18,542 nt of DNA. Source: CAZKYX01 sp964557125 (lineage in GTDB: Bacteria > Patescibacteriota > Microgenomatia > Levybacterales > GWA1-39-11). The DNA is taken from positions 1-18,542 of the forward strand of contig CAZKYX010000022.1 of NCBI GenBank assembly GCA_964557125.1. The letters are read 5' to 3'. A program made the translations under genes and the position numbers. Shown in pieces: positions 1-6,445 of this stretch; positions within the stretch are counted from its first letter, which is position 1, and each line of letters starts with the position of its first letter. The notes under the pieces are model-generated. The model saw nothing but the letters and a program-made list of their open reading frames with translations, was not told the origin of the DNA and searched no databases.

Positions 1-48
1 TGCGTTTCTTTGATTAGAATTGAGAGGTGTCTGTTCTGGATTAGTCAT
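1..48 (-). CDS. 5' end of an unidentified gene (partial)
   Basis: Reading leftward, an open frame encodes MTNPEQTPLNSNQRNA and runs off the window edge. I chose the ATG at 48-46 because AAAGGA lies 6 nt upstream of it. An in-frame ATG at 63-61 sits only 3 nt after a TATAAT box, so it would probably lie upstream of the transcript start. Sixteen polar residues cannot be assigned to a family. Confidence 0.5.
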   Translation of the reverse strand, partial: MTNPEQTPLNSNQRNA

Positions 49-66
49 TTTTAGTCCTTTCATGTT

Positions 67-72
67 ATTATA
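67..72 (-). promoter_or_regulatory. -10 box TATAAT of the left-edge gene
   Basis: A consensus TATAAT on the minus strand lies 18 nt before the ATG at 48. No convincing -35 is visible 16-18 bp upstream. The predicted start of transcription (about position 60) gives a short leader that contains the AAAGGA ribosome-binding site. Confidence 0.5.
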
Positions 73-170
73 CACCACTTATGCAATGGGTCTTTCCCTG
101 CAATCCTTTTTGCTATGGAGTAAAAGGAAGGAATTTAATTCTTTTGCTTCCCTGCTTGAGGGACAGTTGC

Positions 171-207
171 CCTGCAGTTCCAAAAGGAACTGAGCGGTCA
201 CTGGACC
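171..207. repeat. Palindrome-containing direct repeat, copy 1
   Basis: Positions 171-191 are identical over 21 bp to 459-479, and the similarity continues with mismatches to 207. The core is a hairpin, CAGTTCC-AAAA-GGAACTG. It belongs in style with the other GC-rich palindromic intergenic repeats in this window. Confidence 0.75.
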
Positions 208-303
208 TGCCACTACTTGCTGCCTTCGGGCAAGCCGGGCAATTCTTGAGTACTTGGCTGGGACGCTTGGATAAAATTAAATTAGCAGGTACTTAATATT
301 TTT

Positions 304-377
304 NNNNNNNNNNNNNNNNNNNNNNNNNNNNNNNNNNNNNNNNNNNNNNNNNNNNNNNNNNNNNNNNNNNNNNNNNN
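304..377. other. Assembly gap (74 Ns)
   Basis: A run of 74 unknown bases. It is bordered by TTAATATTTTT (293-303) and AAAAATATTAA (382-392), a perfect 11-bp inverted repeat, so a hairpin may have stopped the assembly here. Confidence 0.95.
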
Positions 378-458
378 CAACAAAAATATTAAATATTCGA
401 ACCAAATCACCCAATTTTAACATAGTTAAAATTGCAACCAGCTCGCAAAGGGCTGTGT

Positions 459-495
459 CCTGCAGTTCCAAAAGGAACTTGGGCGATCATTAGAC
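459..495. repeat. Palindrome-containing direct repeat, copy 2
   Basis: Same orientation as 171-207, with 21 identical bases at 459-479 and then partial similarity. The internal hairpin is AGTTCC-AAAA-GGAACT. The two copies bracket the 74-N gap. Confidence 0.75.
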
Positions 496-615
496 GACAT
501 CCCATCGTAAATCTCAGTAGAGAGAACTAGAGAATTATACTAAAATTCGGGTTTAGCTTCAATGAATCTTGTCGGAATCGGTTTTTCAAAGTCTCCTCAT
601 GTTGAGGTTGAGGGC

Positions 616-646
616 AAAAAAATCCCCTGCTGGCTGCAAGGGATTT
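616..646 (-). terminator. Rho-independent terminator downstream of PPDK
   Basis: On the minus strand AAATCCCTTGC (646-636), a 5-nt loop and GCAGGGGATTT (630-620) form an 11-bp stem with one G-U pair. A run of Ts follows (A-run at 616-622 on the plus strand). It lies about 80 nt past the PPDK stop. The plus strand also ends in a T-rich stretch (644-652), so it could act in both directions. Confidence 0.75.
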
Positions 647-725
647 CTTTTTGGGAAATCCATGCTGCAACAGCAGGGGAAGAGGAAATGTGGTTAGGAC
701 ACCCACACAGTCAGAGCAATTCCGA

Positions 726-2660
726 CTAGCGGGTACTAGTAGTTTCTTTGGTGGATGACTTGGCACGTAGTGCCGCCTGTGCTGCCGCCAGCCGTGCGAT
801 GGGCACGCGATACGGAGAACAGGAGACATAGTCAAGACCAGTGCGTACGAAGAACTCTACGGAAGATGGCTCACCGCCATGCTCACCGCAGACTCCTACT
901 TTAAGCTTCGGGTTGGTCATACGACCACGCTCGGTACCAATCTTGACGAGCTCACCAACTCCTACTTGGTCAAGGACCTGGAAAGGATCGTCCGTAAGGA
1001 TCTTCCCTTCCTTGTAGAGCTGAATGAGCTGCGCTGTATCGTCACGAGAGAGACCCAGTGTCATCTGCGTCAGGTCGTTAGTACCAAACGAGAAGAACTC
1101 GGCTTTCTCGGCGATTTCGTTTGCGATCAGAGCTGCCCGTGGCGTCTCAATCATCGTGCCTACCAGATATCCAGTAAAACCGACTTCTTGAGCCACGCGA
1201 TCAATGATCGCTTTTTGATGTAGGAACTCTTGTGAAGTGATGACCAATGGGATCATCACTTCGGGAAGGACCTTAATCCCCTCATCGCGTACTTGCTTGG
1301 CCGCCGTAAAAATCGCGCGGGCTTGCATTTCAGTGATTTCGGGAAGTGAGATACCAAGCCGGCAACCACGTGTGCCAAGCATTGGATTGAATTCATGATG
1401 ACTATCAATCAAGTCCTTGAACTTGGCGTAGTCCATTTTCTTCTTTTTGGCCGCTTCACGGATTTTCTCATCCTCGTTAGGGAGAAATTCGTGCAAAGGC
1501 GGGTCGAGAAGACGGATTGTCAGTGGGAGCCCGTCCATTATNNNNNNNNNNNNNNNNNNNNNNNNNNNNNNNNNNNNNNNNNNNNNNNNNNNNNNNNNNN
1601 NNNNNNNNNNNNNNNNNNNNNNNNNNNNNNNNNNNNNNNNNCTGATTGTGCGCTTACCGTTACGGGTTTGGAGCATATAAAGTATGCCCTTTTCGACGGT
1701 GAACTCCATGTCCTGCATATCGCAATAGGCCTCTTCTAGGCGTTTTACGATTTCGCAGAATTGGCGATACACCTCCGGCATGTCGCGCTCCATCTCGCTG
1801 ATGGGACGTGGTGTGCGGATACCCGCTACAACGTCCTCACCTTGAGCATTTACTAGGTATTCTCCGAAGAGAACAGGCTCACCGGTTGAAGGATTGCGTG
1901 AGAACGCAACCCCTGTTGCGGAGTCGTTGCCCATGTTGCCAAAAACCATTGACTGGATATTGACAGCAGTGCCCAGATCATCTGGGATATTTTCGAGACT
2001 GCGGTAGTCGATTGCGCGTCGCCCATTCCATGAACTGAATACCGCCGCGATTGCTTTTTCCAGCTGCTCGCGAGGATCTTCGGGAACTGCTTTTCCGGTT
2101 TCTTGCCGAATAAGCGCTTTATACTTTCCGATGATATCATTTAGCTCATCGGTGTTAAGATCTGTGTCCTGTCGGCCACCGAACTTCGCTGCGTTCATGA
2201 TGTGATCAAAGCGCTCTTTGGGCACATCAAGTACGATACTTCCGTAAAGCTGAATAAATCTGCGATATGCATCCGCAGCAAAGCGTGGGTCACCTGACTT
2301 TTTGGCCAGGCCAACCATTGTCTGGGTGTTAAGACCCAGGTTGAGGACAGTATCCATCATTCCGGGCATCGAAAACTTCGCGCCGGAACGGACAGAAACT
2401 AGGAGTGGATTTTCCGGATCGCCGAATCGCTTTCCGTTGGATTGCCTTTCCACCTGTGCCAGTGTATCCCAGACTTTGGCCATCATTCCCTCAGGGAATT
2501 GACCGGTCGCTGAATACGCGTTGCAGGCTTCTGTTGTAATGGTGAAGCCATGCGGAACAGGTGCGCCGGAATTTGTCATTTCGGCAAGGTTGGCACCTTT
2601 GCCGCCGAGAAGGTCCCGCATAGATGCGTTGCCTTCACGAAACTGATAAACATACTTCAC
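726..2660 (-). CDS. ppdK: Pyruvate, phosphate dikinase, interrupted by an assembly gap
   Basis: PPDK interconverts pyruvate, ATP and phosphate with PEP, AMP and pyrophosphate in cytosolic glycolysis or gluconeogenesis. The N-terminal 339 residues show the ATP-grasp domain: LLGGKGANLAEM near residue 20, SVRSGAKFSMPGMMDT near 90, and LQTRNGKRT just before the gap. The last 271 residues are the PEP-binding TIM barrel: TIRLLDPPLHEF, GTRGCRL, GTMIETPRAA, GTNDLTQMTLG and the active-site cysteine in GVCGEHGG. Bacterial PPDKs have roughly 870-900 residues and about 610 are present, so some 250 are missing, including the phosphohistidine domain. The 100 Ns are therefore a placeholder, and the continuous frame across them is coincidental. 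The start is GTG at 2660, just after the stop of a 21-codon upstream ORF. Base composition is clearly GC-richer than its neighbours. The identity is certain from the motifs; the intactness of the gene is not. Confidence 0.95.
   Translation of the reverse strand: MKYVYQFREGNASMRDLLGGKGANLAEMTNSGAPVPHGFTITTEACNAYSATGQFPEGMMAKVWDTLAQVERQSNGKRFGDPENPLLVSVRSGAKFSMPGMMDTVLNLGLNTQTMVGLAKKSGDPRFAADAYRRFIQLYGSIVLDVPKERFDHIMNAAKFGGRQDTDLNTDELNDIIGKYKALIRQETGKAVPEDPREQLEKAIAAVFSSWNGRRAIDYRSLENIPDDLGTAVNIQSMVFGNMGNDSATGVAFSRNPSTGEPVLFGEYLVNAQGEDVVAGIRTPRPISEMERDMPEVYRQFCEIVKRLEEAYCDMQDMEFTVEKGILYMLQTRNGKRTIXXXXXXXXXXXXXXXXXXXXXXXXXXXXXXXXXXIMDGLPLTIRLLDPPLHEFLPNEDEKIREAAKKKKMDYAKFKDLIDSHHEFNPMLGTRGCRLGISLPEITEMQARAIFTAAKQVRDEGIKVLPEVMIPLVITSQEFLHQKAIIDRVAQEVGFTGYLVGTMIETPRAALIANEIAEKAEFFSFGTNDLTQMTLGLSRDDTAQLIQLYKEGKILTDDPFQVLDQVGVGELVKIGTERGRMTNPKLKVGVCGEHGGEPSSVEFFVRTGLDYVSCSPYRVPIARLAAAQAALRAKSSTKETTSTR
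1542..1641. other. Assembly gap (100 Ns) inside PPDK
   Basis: Exactly 100 Ns, the conventional filler for a gap of unknown size. The PPDK motifs on either side are in the correct order and strand, which supports the scaffold join. The distance expected from the family is several times larger than the Ns. Confidence 0.95.
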
Positions 2661-2666
2661 TTGAAC

Positions 2667-2732
2667 TTATCCCTTTGCTGATTTGTTAATTTGGTAACTT
2701 GTTGCCGTAACGTCAATGACTTTCGTTTTCAT
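2667..2732 (-). CDS. 21-residue upstream ORF in the PPDK leader
   Basis: ATG at 2732 opens a short frame that reads MKTKVIDVTATSYQINKSAKG and stops at 2667, 6 nt before the GTG of PPDK. It carries the best ribosome-binding site in the window (AAGGAGG, 6 nt upstream of the ATG), whereas PPDK has only a weak AAAGGG about 12 nt away. It may be a leader peptide that couples translation to PPDK. Alternatively, a frameshift or sequencing error may have split off the real PPDK N-terminus. No family is recognisable. Confidence 0.45.
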   Translation of the reverse strand: MKTKVIDVTATSYQINKSAKG

Positions 2733-2738
2733 TCCAAA

Positions 2739-2745
2739 CCTCCTT
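2739..2745 (-). promoter_or_regulatory. Strong Shine-Dalgarno AAGGAGG
   Basis: A perfect anti-16S complement on the minus strand, 6 nt before the ATG at 2732. It is unusual here because most genes in the window have no Shine-Dalgarno and look leaderless. Confidence 0.8.
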
Positions 2746-2748
2746 ACG

Positions 2749-2799
2749 TTTGACCGCCCACTTTTAGAAACAGATCGCTTCTAAAAGTTAGCGGTCAAA
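2749..2799 (-). promoter_or_regulatory. Long hairpin in the PPDK leader
   Basis: TTTGACCGC (2749-2757) pairs with GCGGTCAAA (2791-2799). After two mismatches, 2760-2769 pairs with 2779-2788 around a 9-nt loop. This gives about 19 bp and ends 3 nt before the Shine-Dalgarno on the transcript. It could be an RNA control element or a repressor operator. A second, weaker stem (2846-2852 with 2873-2879, one G-U) lies further upstream in the same leader. Confidence 0.7.
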
Positions 2800-2886
2800 T
2801 CTAGAAACTACAAATTTAACCACAACTTTTTAAAGTGCAAATTTTCGCTACAAGCAGGCGCAAATTGCCCGATGTAACGACTGGAT

Positions 2887-2892
2887 ATTATA
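2887..2892 (-). promoter_or_regulatory. -10 box TATAAT, probable PPDK promoter
   Basis: TATAAT on the minus strand would place the transcript start near 2880, giving a leader of about 150 nt. TTGTCA at 2919-2924 is too far away (26 bp) to be a normal -35. The sequence around it is AT-rich and nearly palindromic, so the strand is not certain. Confidence 0.4.
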
Positions 2893-2996
2893 TAATAACT
2901 TGAATAAAAAAAACACAGTGACAATACTTACTGGTTAATGGTTGGAAAAGTTGCTGTTCGCTTAATAATTAAAGCGAAATAGTTGTAAGGGTGAGG

Positions 2997-3965
2997 CTAG
3001 ATAAGAGAAGTAAGATGACTGAGCATCTCCTGATAATCACACATTGCAACACAAATTCCTTGGTCTCCTGATCCATAGTAAACATATAAATTTTCTCCAA
3101 AGACTATTGCGCCTTCGGGGAAAGCTACATGATTTACAATTCCGTGAATTTCGCGTTCTGTTTCTGGTTTTAGGATGTGGTCAACATTTGCCAAGACCTT
3201 TCGTGGGTCATGTAAATCCAGAAGTGCTGCGCTTATTGACCATTCAGTGTGATCGTCAACCGTACTGAGAGCACTGTAGATAAAGAGCCAGCCATGTGCT
3301 GTTTTGATAGGTACAGCCCCTACTTCATTTCCTCGACCATCACGTGGCTTTATTACTACATATTCCTCATATTCTTCATTTACAATCCTGTTCATTCTTT
3401 CTTTTGAGGGGTAAAATAAATCATATAAATCCTCAAATTGAGCCATCATGATAGTTGCTTTTGGACTTTCAATCTCAAAGGTAAAAAGCATCGTGTATTT
3501 TCCATTAATTTTTTCAGGGAAAAGGCAGGCAGCTTTTGAAAAAATATCGGGTCCGACAATTCCGTGCTTGTTCCAATGAATAAAATCCTTGCTTGTAGCC
3601 AGCGCAATTCTTACTTTTTGCTCATGCCCTTCTCCACCAACAGCTGTGTAGTAGAGATAATAAATGCCGTCAATTTTAGTAATTCTTGGGTCTTCGCACC
3701 CAAGTCCATTCTCGTAGCTTTCAGTAGGGGACAGAAGTGGTTCTTCAAATCGGGAAAAATGTAGTCCGTCAGCACTTTCTGCATATCCCAATGAAGATAT
3801 ATATGCGCCTTCAATATCAGGATGAACATCATTGGTTGCACGATACACCATTCGAAATATTCCATTCTCATAAATTACCCCCGGATTAAGTACTGAGCCC
3901 TTTTCCCAATCATGCTCAGGATCGCGCTCAAGAATCGGATCTCCACGAAATCGTTTTAACTTCAT
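2997..3965 (-). CDS. GH130 family beta-mannoside phosphorylase-like protein
   Basis: GH130 enzymes cleave beta-mannosides, usually by phosphorolysis that releases mannose 1-phosphate. The 322 residues match the usual length and form the five-bladed propeller pattern. Visible are LNPG (26-29), FRMVYRA (37-43), GCEDPRI (89-95, where Asp92 is the likely general acid), LFPEKINGKY (148-157), the GAVPIKTAHGWL stretch (216-227) and a C-terminal YYGSGD (296-301) in place of the common GAAD. There is no signal peptide, so it is probably cytosolic, as expected for a phosphorylase. It follows the GH125 gene by 52 bp and has its own TACAAT-N6-ATG leaderless start. The exact substrate (mannosylglucose, mannobiose or mannosyl-N-acetylglucosamine) cannot be read from the sequence, and hydrolytic GH130 members also exist. 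Confidence 0.88.
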   Translation of the reverse strand: MKLKRFRGDPILERDPEHDWEKGSVLNPGVIYENGIFRMVYRATNDVHPDIEGAYISSLGYAESADGLHFSRFEEPLLSPTESYENGLGCEDPRITKIDGIYYLYYTAVGGEGHEQKVRIALATSKDFIHWNKHGIVGPDIFSKAACLFPEKINGKYTMLFTFEIESPKATIMMAQFEDLYDLFYPSKERMNRIVNEEYEEYVVIKPRDGRGNEVGAVPIKTAHGWLFIYSALSTVDDHTEWSISAALLDLHDPRKVLANVDHILKPETEREIHGIVNHVAFPEGAIVFGENLYVYYGSGDQGICVAMCDYQEMLSHLTSLI

Positions 3966-3971
3966 ATAATT

Positions 3972-3977
3972 ATTGTA
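3972..3977 (-). promoter_or_regulatory. Leaderless -10 box TACAAT of the GH130 gene
   Basis: TACAAT is followed by AATTAT (6 nt) and then the ATG, so the predicted +1 is the A of the start codon. No Shine-Dalgarno is present. Confidence 0.65.
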
Positions 3978-4017
3978 GCACTTTGTCTACCATTCATAGC
4001 AAGTGCCAATATTTTTT

Positions 4018-5379
4018 TTAGAACTGTTGTTTTAGAATTTCAGGTGATGAATCATGAATAGTTAGAATGAGTTCTCCGAATAATGAATTGACCCAAGCAA
4101 ACCAGTGGCGAGTGTAGCGGTGAGCATCGTCAACATCAACACTCTCATGCATATAAAATGTTTTTCCATGCGTTTTTTTAAGAGTTGCTAGGCACTCTGC
4201 GATTTCATTTTTATCACGGGTGGTCAGTGCTTGCATTATGGTTGCCATTGGCCAAAAATGGTCACAGACCCCAACGTGGGGGGACGTTATACCGCAGGCT
4301 ACTTGTCCTTTTGCAAAGAACGAATTCCAAGTTGAGAGAATAAGTCTGCGCGTATTTTGATACGTTGTATCATCTATATCGCAATATCCTAGGTACGGTA
4401 GACTCAACAGACTTGGAATATTGGGGTCATCCATAATGCAGCTTGAGCCAAACCCATCGACTTCATATGCATAGATTTTTCCATACTCCTTGTGGTCCAC
4501 AATTCCCCATTCGGTGATTCCATGTGCAATTTGTGCGGTAAGTATTTGTGCACGTTTTACAATGTCACTCGCCCCCATCTCTTCAAGAATAGGTATCATG
4601 TTGCGAAGATACACTACAACCATCGCATTTGCAGGAATGAGATAGGGAAAGACAGACTCGTCATCTGATGGTCGAAAAACGCATCGGGAAAGTCCGCAGC
4701 TTTTCGATGGATACCCATAGCCACTGAGTCTTACAGCCGGATGAAGGTGTCCAGCATGCGTTTTGAATTGAAAAAGTAGCTCTTGAGTGTCTTTATTGAG
4801 GGTATTTTGTTCTAAGTGAATAACCTCAAGAGCTTTATCAACTGCTTGAAGCCATTTGTCATCAAATGGAGACATGTCTTTTGTCGTTTTGTAATATCCT
4901 GAAGAAAGGCGGAAGAATGCAGCCAAGCTATCAAGTTCGTATTTTCTTTCCCACACTTCAACACAGTCTCTATCATGCACTTCACGCTTGAATGCATTGG
5001 CATATGGGTCAGAGGCAACACAAAGTGACTGTCTATGGATAAGTCCAATAAAAAGCTGCTTAATTTCATCATCCTTCTCTACAAATCGAAGGTATGGCCA
5101 GACTTGATTGACAGAGTCCCGAAGCCACATTGCAGGTATGTCACCTGTCACTACAAATGTATCAGGTCGGCCCTCTCGCTCACTATGATACACAGTTGTA
5201 TCAAGGGTATTCGGAAAACATTGCATAAACATACGCTTAATATCTTCATCAGCAATCACCTCTGAAATTTCTTCAATTGTTTTTTCTATTATTTCACTTC
5301 GAAAAAGCCTGTCGTGACTTTCTGGTCTGCTACTGAAATGTGGGAAATTTTGCAGGTCATCGGGATTTTTATAGGGCAT
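4018..5379 (-). CDS. GH125 family exo-alpha-1,6-mannosidase-like protein
   Basis: GH125 (formerly DUF1237) members are exo-acting alpha-mannosidases, mostly alpha-1,6-specific, with an (alpha/alpha)6 barrel. The 453-residue protein shows TGDIPAMWLRDS (78-89), YELDSLA (147-153), FRPSDDES followed by YLIPANAM (235-252; the second Asp of SDD is the likely acid), DGFGSSCIMDDPNIPSLL (308-325), WPMATIMQALT (376-386), MHESVDVDD (410-418; Glu412 likely base) and HWFAWVNSLFGELI (425-438). I chose the ATG at 5379 over an in-frame upstream start at 5415. TACAAT lies exactly 6 nt before 5379, and the longer form would run into the divergent promoter. No signal peptide is visible. With the adjacent GH130 it suggests intracellular breakdown of imported mannose-containing oligosaccharides. 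Confidence 0.9.
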   Translation of the reverse strand: MPYKNPDDLQNFPHFSSRPESHDRLFRSEIIEKTIEEISEVIADEDIKRMFMQCFPNTLDTTVYHSEREGRPDTFVVTGDIPAMWLRDSVNQVWPYLRFVEKDDEIKQLFIGLIHRQSLCVASDPYANAFKREVHDRDCVEVWERKYELDSLAAFFRLSSGYYKTTKDMSPFDDKWLQAVDKALEVIHLEQNTLNKDTQELLFQFKTHAGHLHPAVRLSGYGYPSKSCGLSRCVFRPSDDESVFPYLIPANAMVVVYLRNMIPILEEMGASDIVKRAQILTAQIAHGITEWGIVDHKEYGKIYAYEVDGFGSSCIMDDPNIPSLLSLPYLGYCDIDDTTYQNTRRLILSTWNSFFAKGQVACGITSPHVGVCDHFWPMATIMQALTTRDKNEIAECLATLKKTHGKTFYMHESVDVDDAHRYTRHWFAWVNSLFGELILTIHDSSPEILKQQF

Positions 5380-5420
5380 ACAATCATTGTACAGAAGTTG
5401 TTTCTGTATAATCAAACTGT
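5380..5420. promoter_or_regulatory. Overlapping divergent promoters between GH125 and DUF192
   Basis: Only 41 bp separate the two start codons. The minus strand has TACAAT (5391-5386), 6 nt before the GH125 ATG, with TTGATT (5415-5410) 18 bp upstream as a -35. The plus strand has TATAAT (5407-5412), 8 nt before the DUF192 ATG. The -35 of one promoter overlaps the -10 of the other, so polymerases should compete. Confidence 0.6.
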
Positions 5421-5735
5421 ATGACGGCTGTATTGAAGGTTAAAAAACTCACAAGTTTTAAGGAGCGCTCTAAGGGTCTTATTGGAGCACACTCCCCTAC
5501 CCCAGTCTACTTTAAAACTCGTTGGGGAATTCACACTTTTTTTATGAAATACCCTTTGGATATTGTAATTGCAGACAATAGTTTTAATGTTATTAAAATT
5601 AAAGAACACCTCAAGCCCAACAGAATATATATCTGGAATCCCAAGTTTTTTAATGTTTTTGAATTGCCAATCGGTACCATTGAAAAAGAAAAGATAGCAA
5701 TTGGTGCCACTATAACAATGAGTAGTGAAATGTGA
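5421..5735 (+). CDS. DUF192 family protein
   Basis: The 104 residues follow the DUF192 (COG1430) pattern: KERSKGLIGAHSP (15-27), then WGIHTFFMKYPLDIVIAD where the family has F-WMKNT-PLDI--ID, and an FELPIGTIEKEKIAIGATI end matching the family's ELPAG-x-GI-x-GD. The family has no firmly established function. Many members carry an export signal, but this one starts directly at the domain, so it is likely cytosolic. It ends 14 nt before the Fic gene. The TATAAT 8 nt before the ATG suggests a leaderless or nearly leaderless transcript. Confidence 0.85.
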   Translation: MTAVLKVKKLTSFKERSKGLIGAHSPTPVYFKTRWGIHTFFMKYPLDIVIADNSFNVIKIKEHLKPNRIYIWNPKFFNVFELPIGTIEKEKIAIGATITMSSEM

Positions 5736-5744
5736 TAGTATATT
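5736..5744 (+). promoter_or_regulatory. Probable -10 region of the Fic gene
   Basis: Two overlapping readings fit: TGA-TAGTAT (extended -10, hexamer 5736-5741, 8 nt to the ATG) or TATATT (5739-5744, 5 nt to the ATG). Both put the transcript start at or next to the ATG at 5750. The element begins right at the DUF192 stop codon. Confidence 0.45.
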
Positions 5745-5749
5745 TTTGT

Positions 5750-6307
5750 ATGGAAGCAACTAACAACGAAGTCACTCTAAATCTTTCAAATCTCACTCCA
5801 AAAGACCACGAGTTGATTATGGAGCAATGCGTTCATCAAAAAGCGACAAAGCCAGAGCAAATTGCAGGATTTACAGCCGCATATTCTTTAGCGAAGGATT
5901 TTGCGACAAATGTAAAGTGGGAACGGATTGAAAGTAAAGATATTTTGAGTTTGGTTTTTAAGCTCTCAACTCGAACAGAGCCAAAAGAGGGAAAAAGTTT
6001 TGCGAGTGTACCGCGTGTGTTTGCCAGCGGTGACAAGGCAGTTGCGCCAGAGAATGTGCCACAAGCGATGCAGGGTTGGGCAGAAGCATTTGCGCAAAAC
6101 AACGGAACTCCTTTTGCCCTTTACAAAGAGTTTGAAAGTATTCACCCATTCACAGATGGAAATGGACGTGTTGGCGATTTGTTTTGGAAAATCGCAACAC
6201 AAAGAAAAACAGGACAATGGCCTGAAAGTCTTCCTCCAACGGCATTCGGCGAAAATTCGTACGTAGAGCTGGTTGAAGACAGTCCATGGGGAGAAGTTAT
6301 AAGATAG
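5750..6307 (+). CDS. Fic/Fido domain protein with an altered motif
   Basis: Fic proteins usually transfer AMP or another nucleotide part to target proteins. The 185-residue protein contains HPFTDGNGR (132-140), a good match to H-x-F-x-(D/E)-G-N-G-R, preceded by YKEFESI as is typical. The canonical motif continues R-x-x-R. Here it is R140-V-G-D143, so the second arginine, which normally contacts the nucleotide phosphates, is replaced by Asp. TEPKEG (76-81) fits the (S/T)xxxE(G/N) inhibitory-helix consensus but may be chance. The ATG at 5750 is preferred to a start six codons upstream, since the promoter would lie inside the longer version. The target is unknown and no antitoxin gene is adjacent. 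Confidence 0.85.
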   Translation: MEATNNEVTLNLSNLTPKDHELIMEQCVHQKATKPEQIAGFTAAYSLAKDFATNVKWERIESKDILSLVFKLSTRTEPKEGKSFASVPRVFASGDKAVAPENVPQAMQGWAEAFAQNNGTPFALYKEFESIHPFTDGNGRVGDLFWKIATQRKTGQWPESLPPTAFGENSYVELVEDSPWGEVIR

Positions 6308-6357
6308 GTTGTAGGTTGCCCTCCTAGAGGACTAGCTATTTCATAGCGGCGTAGGTT
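6307..6357. repeat. 51-bp dispersed intergenic repeat, copy 1
   Basis: This 51-bp segment recurs at 16658-16708 in the same orientation with only two mismatches. It begins and ends with GTAGGTT-type sequence and contains the small hairpins CCTC-TA-GAGG-like and GCTAT-TTC-ATAGC. It starts at the end of the Fic gene and merges into a degenerate GTTGTAGGTT/TTTAGGG tract reaching about 6400. No coding content is seen. Confidence 0.85.
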
Positions 6358-6445
6358 GTAGGTTGTAGGTTTCAGGTTTTAGGTTTAGGGTTTGGGGACT
6401 TAATCCCTTTTAACTAAACGCTAAGCCCTTAGCAACTATACCCTT

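Larger units (their letters stand above)
49..725. other. Intergenic region with palindromic repeats and a gap; no gene seen
   Basis: No open frame here resembles a protein: the translatable stretches are interrupted by hairpins or Ns. The left part (about 100-280) is GC-rich and full of small inverted repeats, including TGCC-TTCG-GGCA at about 220-231. The right part holds the PPDK terminator and a second inverted repeat. The two halves share the direct repeat listed separately. Confidence 0.6.

Noticed and set aside
81..296. 71-residue plus-strand frame near the left edge
   Set aside because: It runs through GC-rich palindromic repeats, has no ribosome-binding site or domain pattern, and ends at the gap.
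527..835. 102-residue minus-strand frame overlapping the end of PPDK
   Set aside because: It overlaps the PPDK C-terminus and terminator in another frame, and the residues are low-complexity and unlike any family.
5412..5759. 115-residue minus-strand frame opposite DUF192
   Set aside because: The plus-strand frame matches DUF192 and has a promoter; the antisense frame is a shadow.
5750..6307. Fic-based toxin-antitoxin pair with DUF192
   Set aside because: DUF192 proteins are not known antitoxins and no small antitoxin frame is seen; adjacency alone is not evidence.
6360..6400. Telomere-like TTTAGGG repeats
   Set aside because: The units are degenerate, internal to the scaffold and mixed with GTTGTAGGTT phrases; they are ordinary intergenic low-complexity repeats here.
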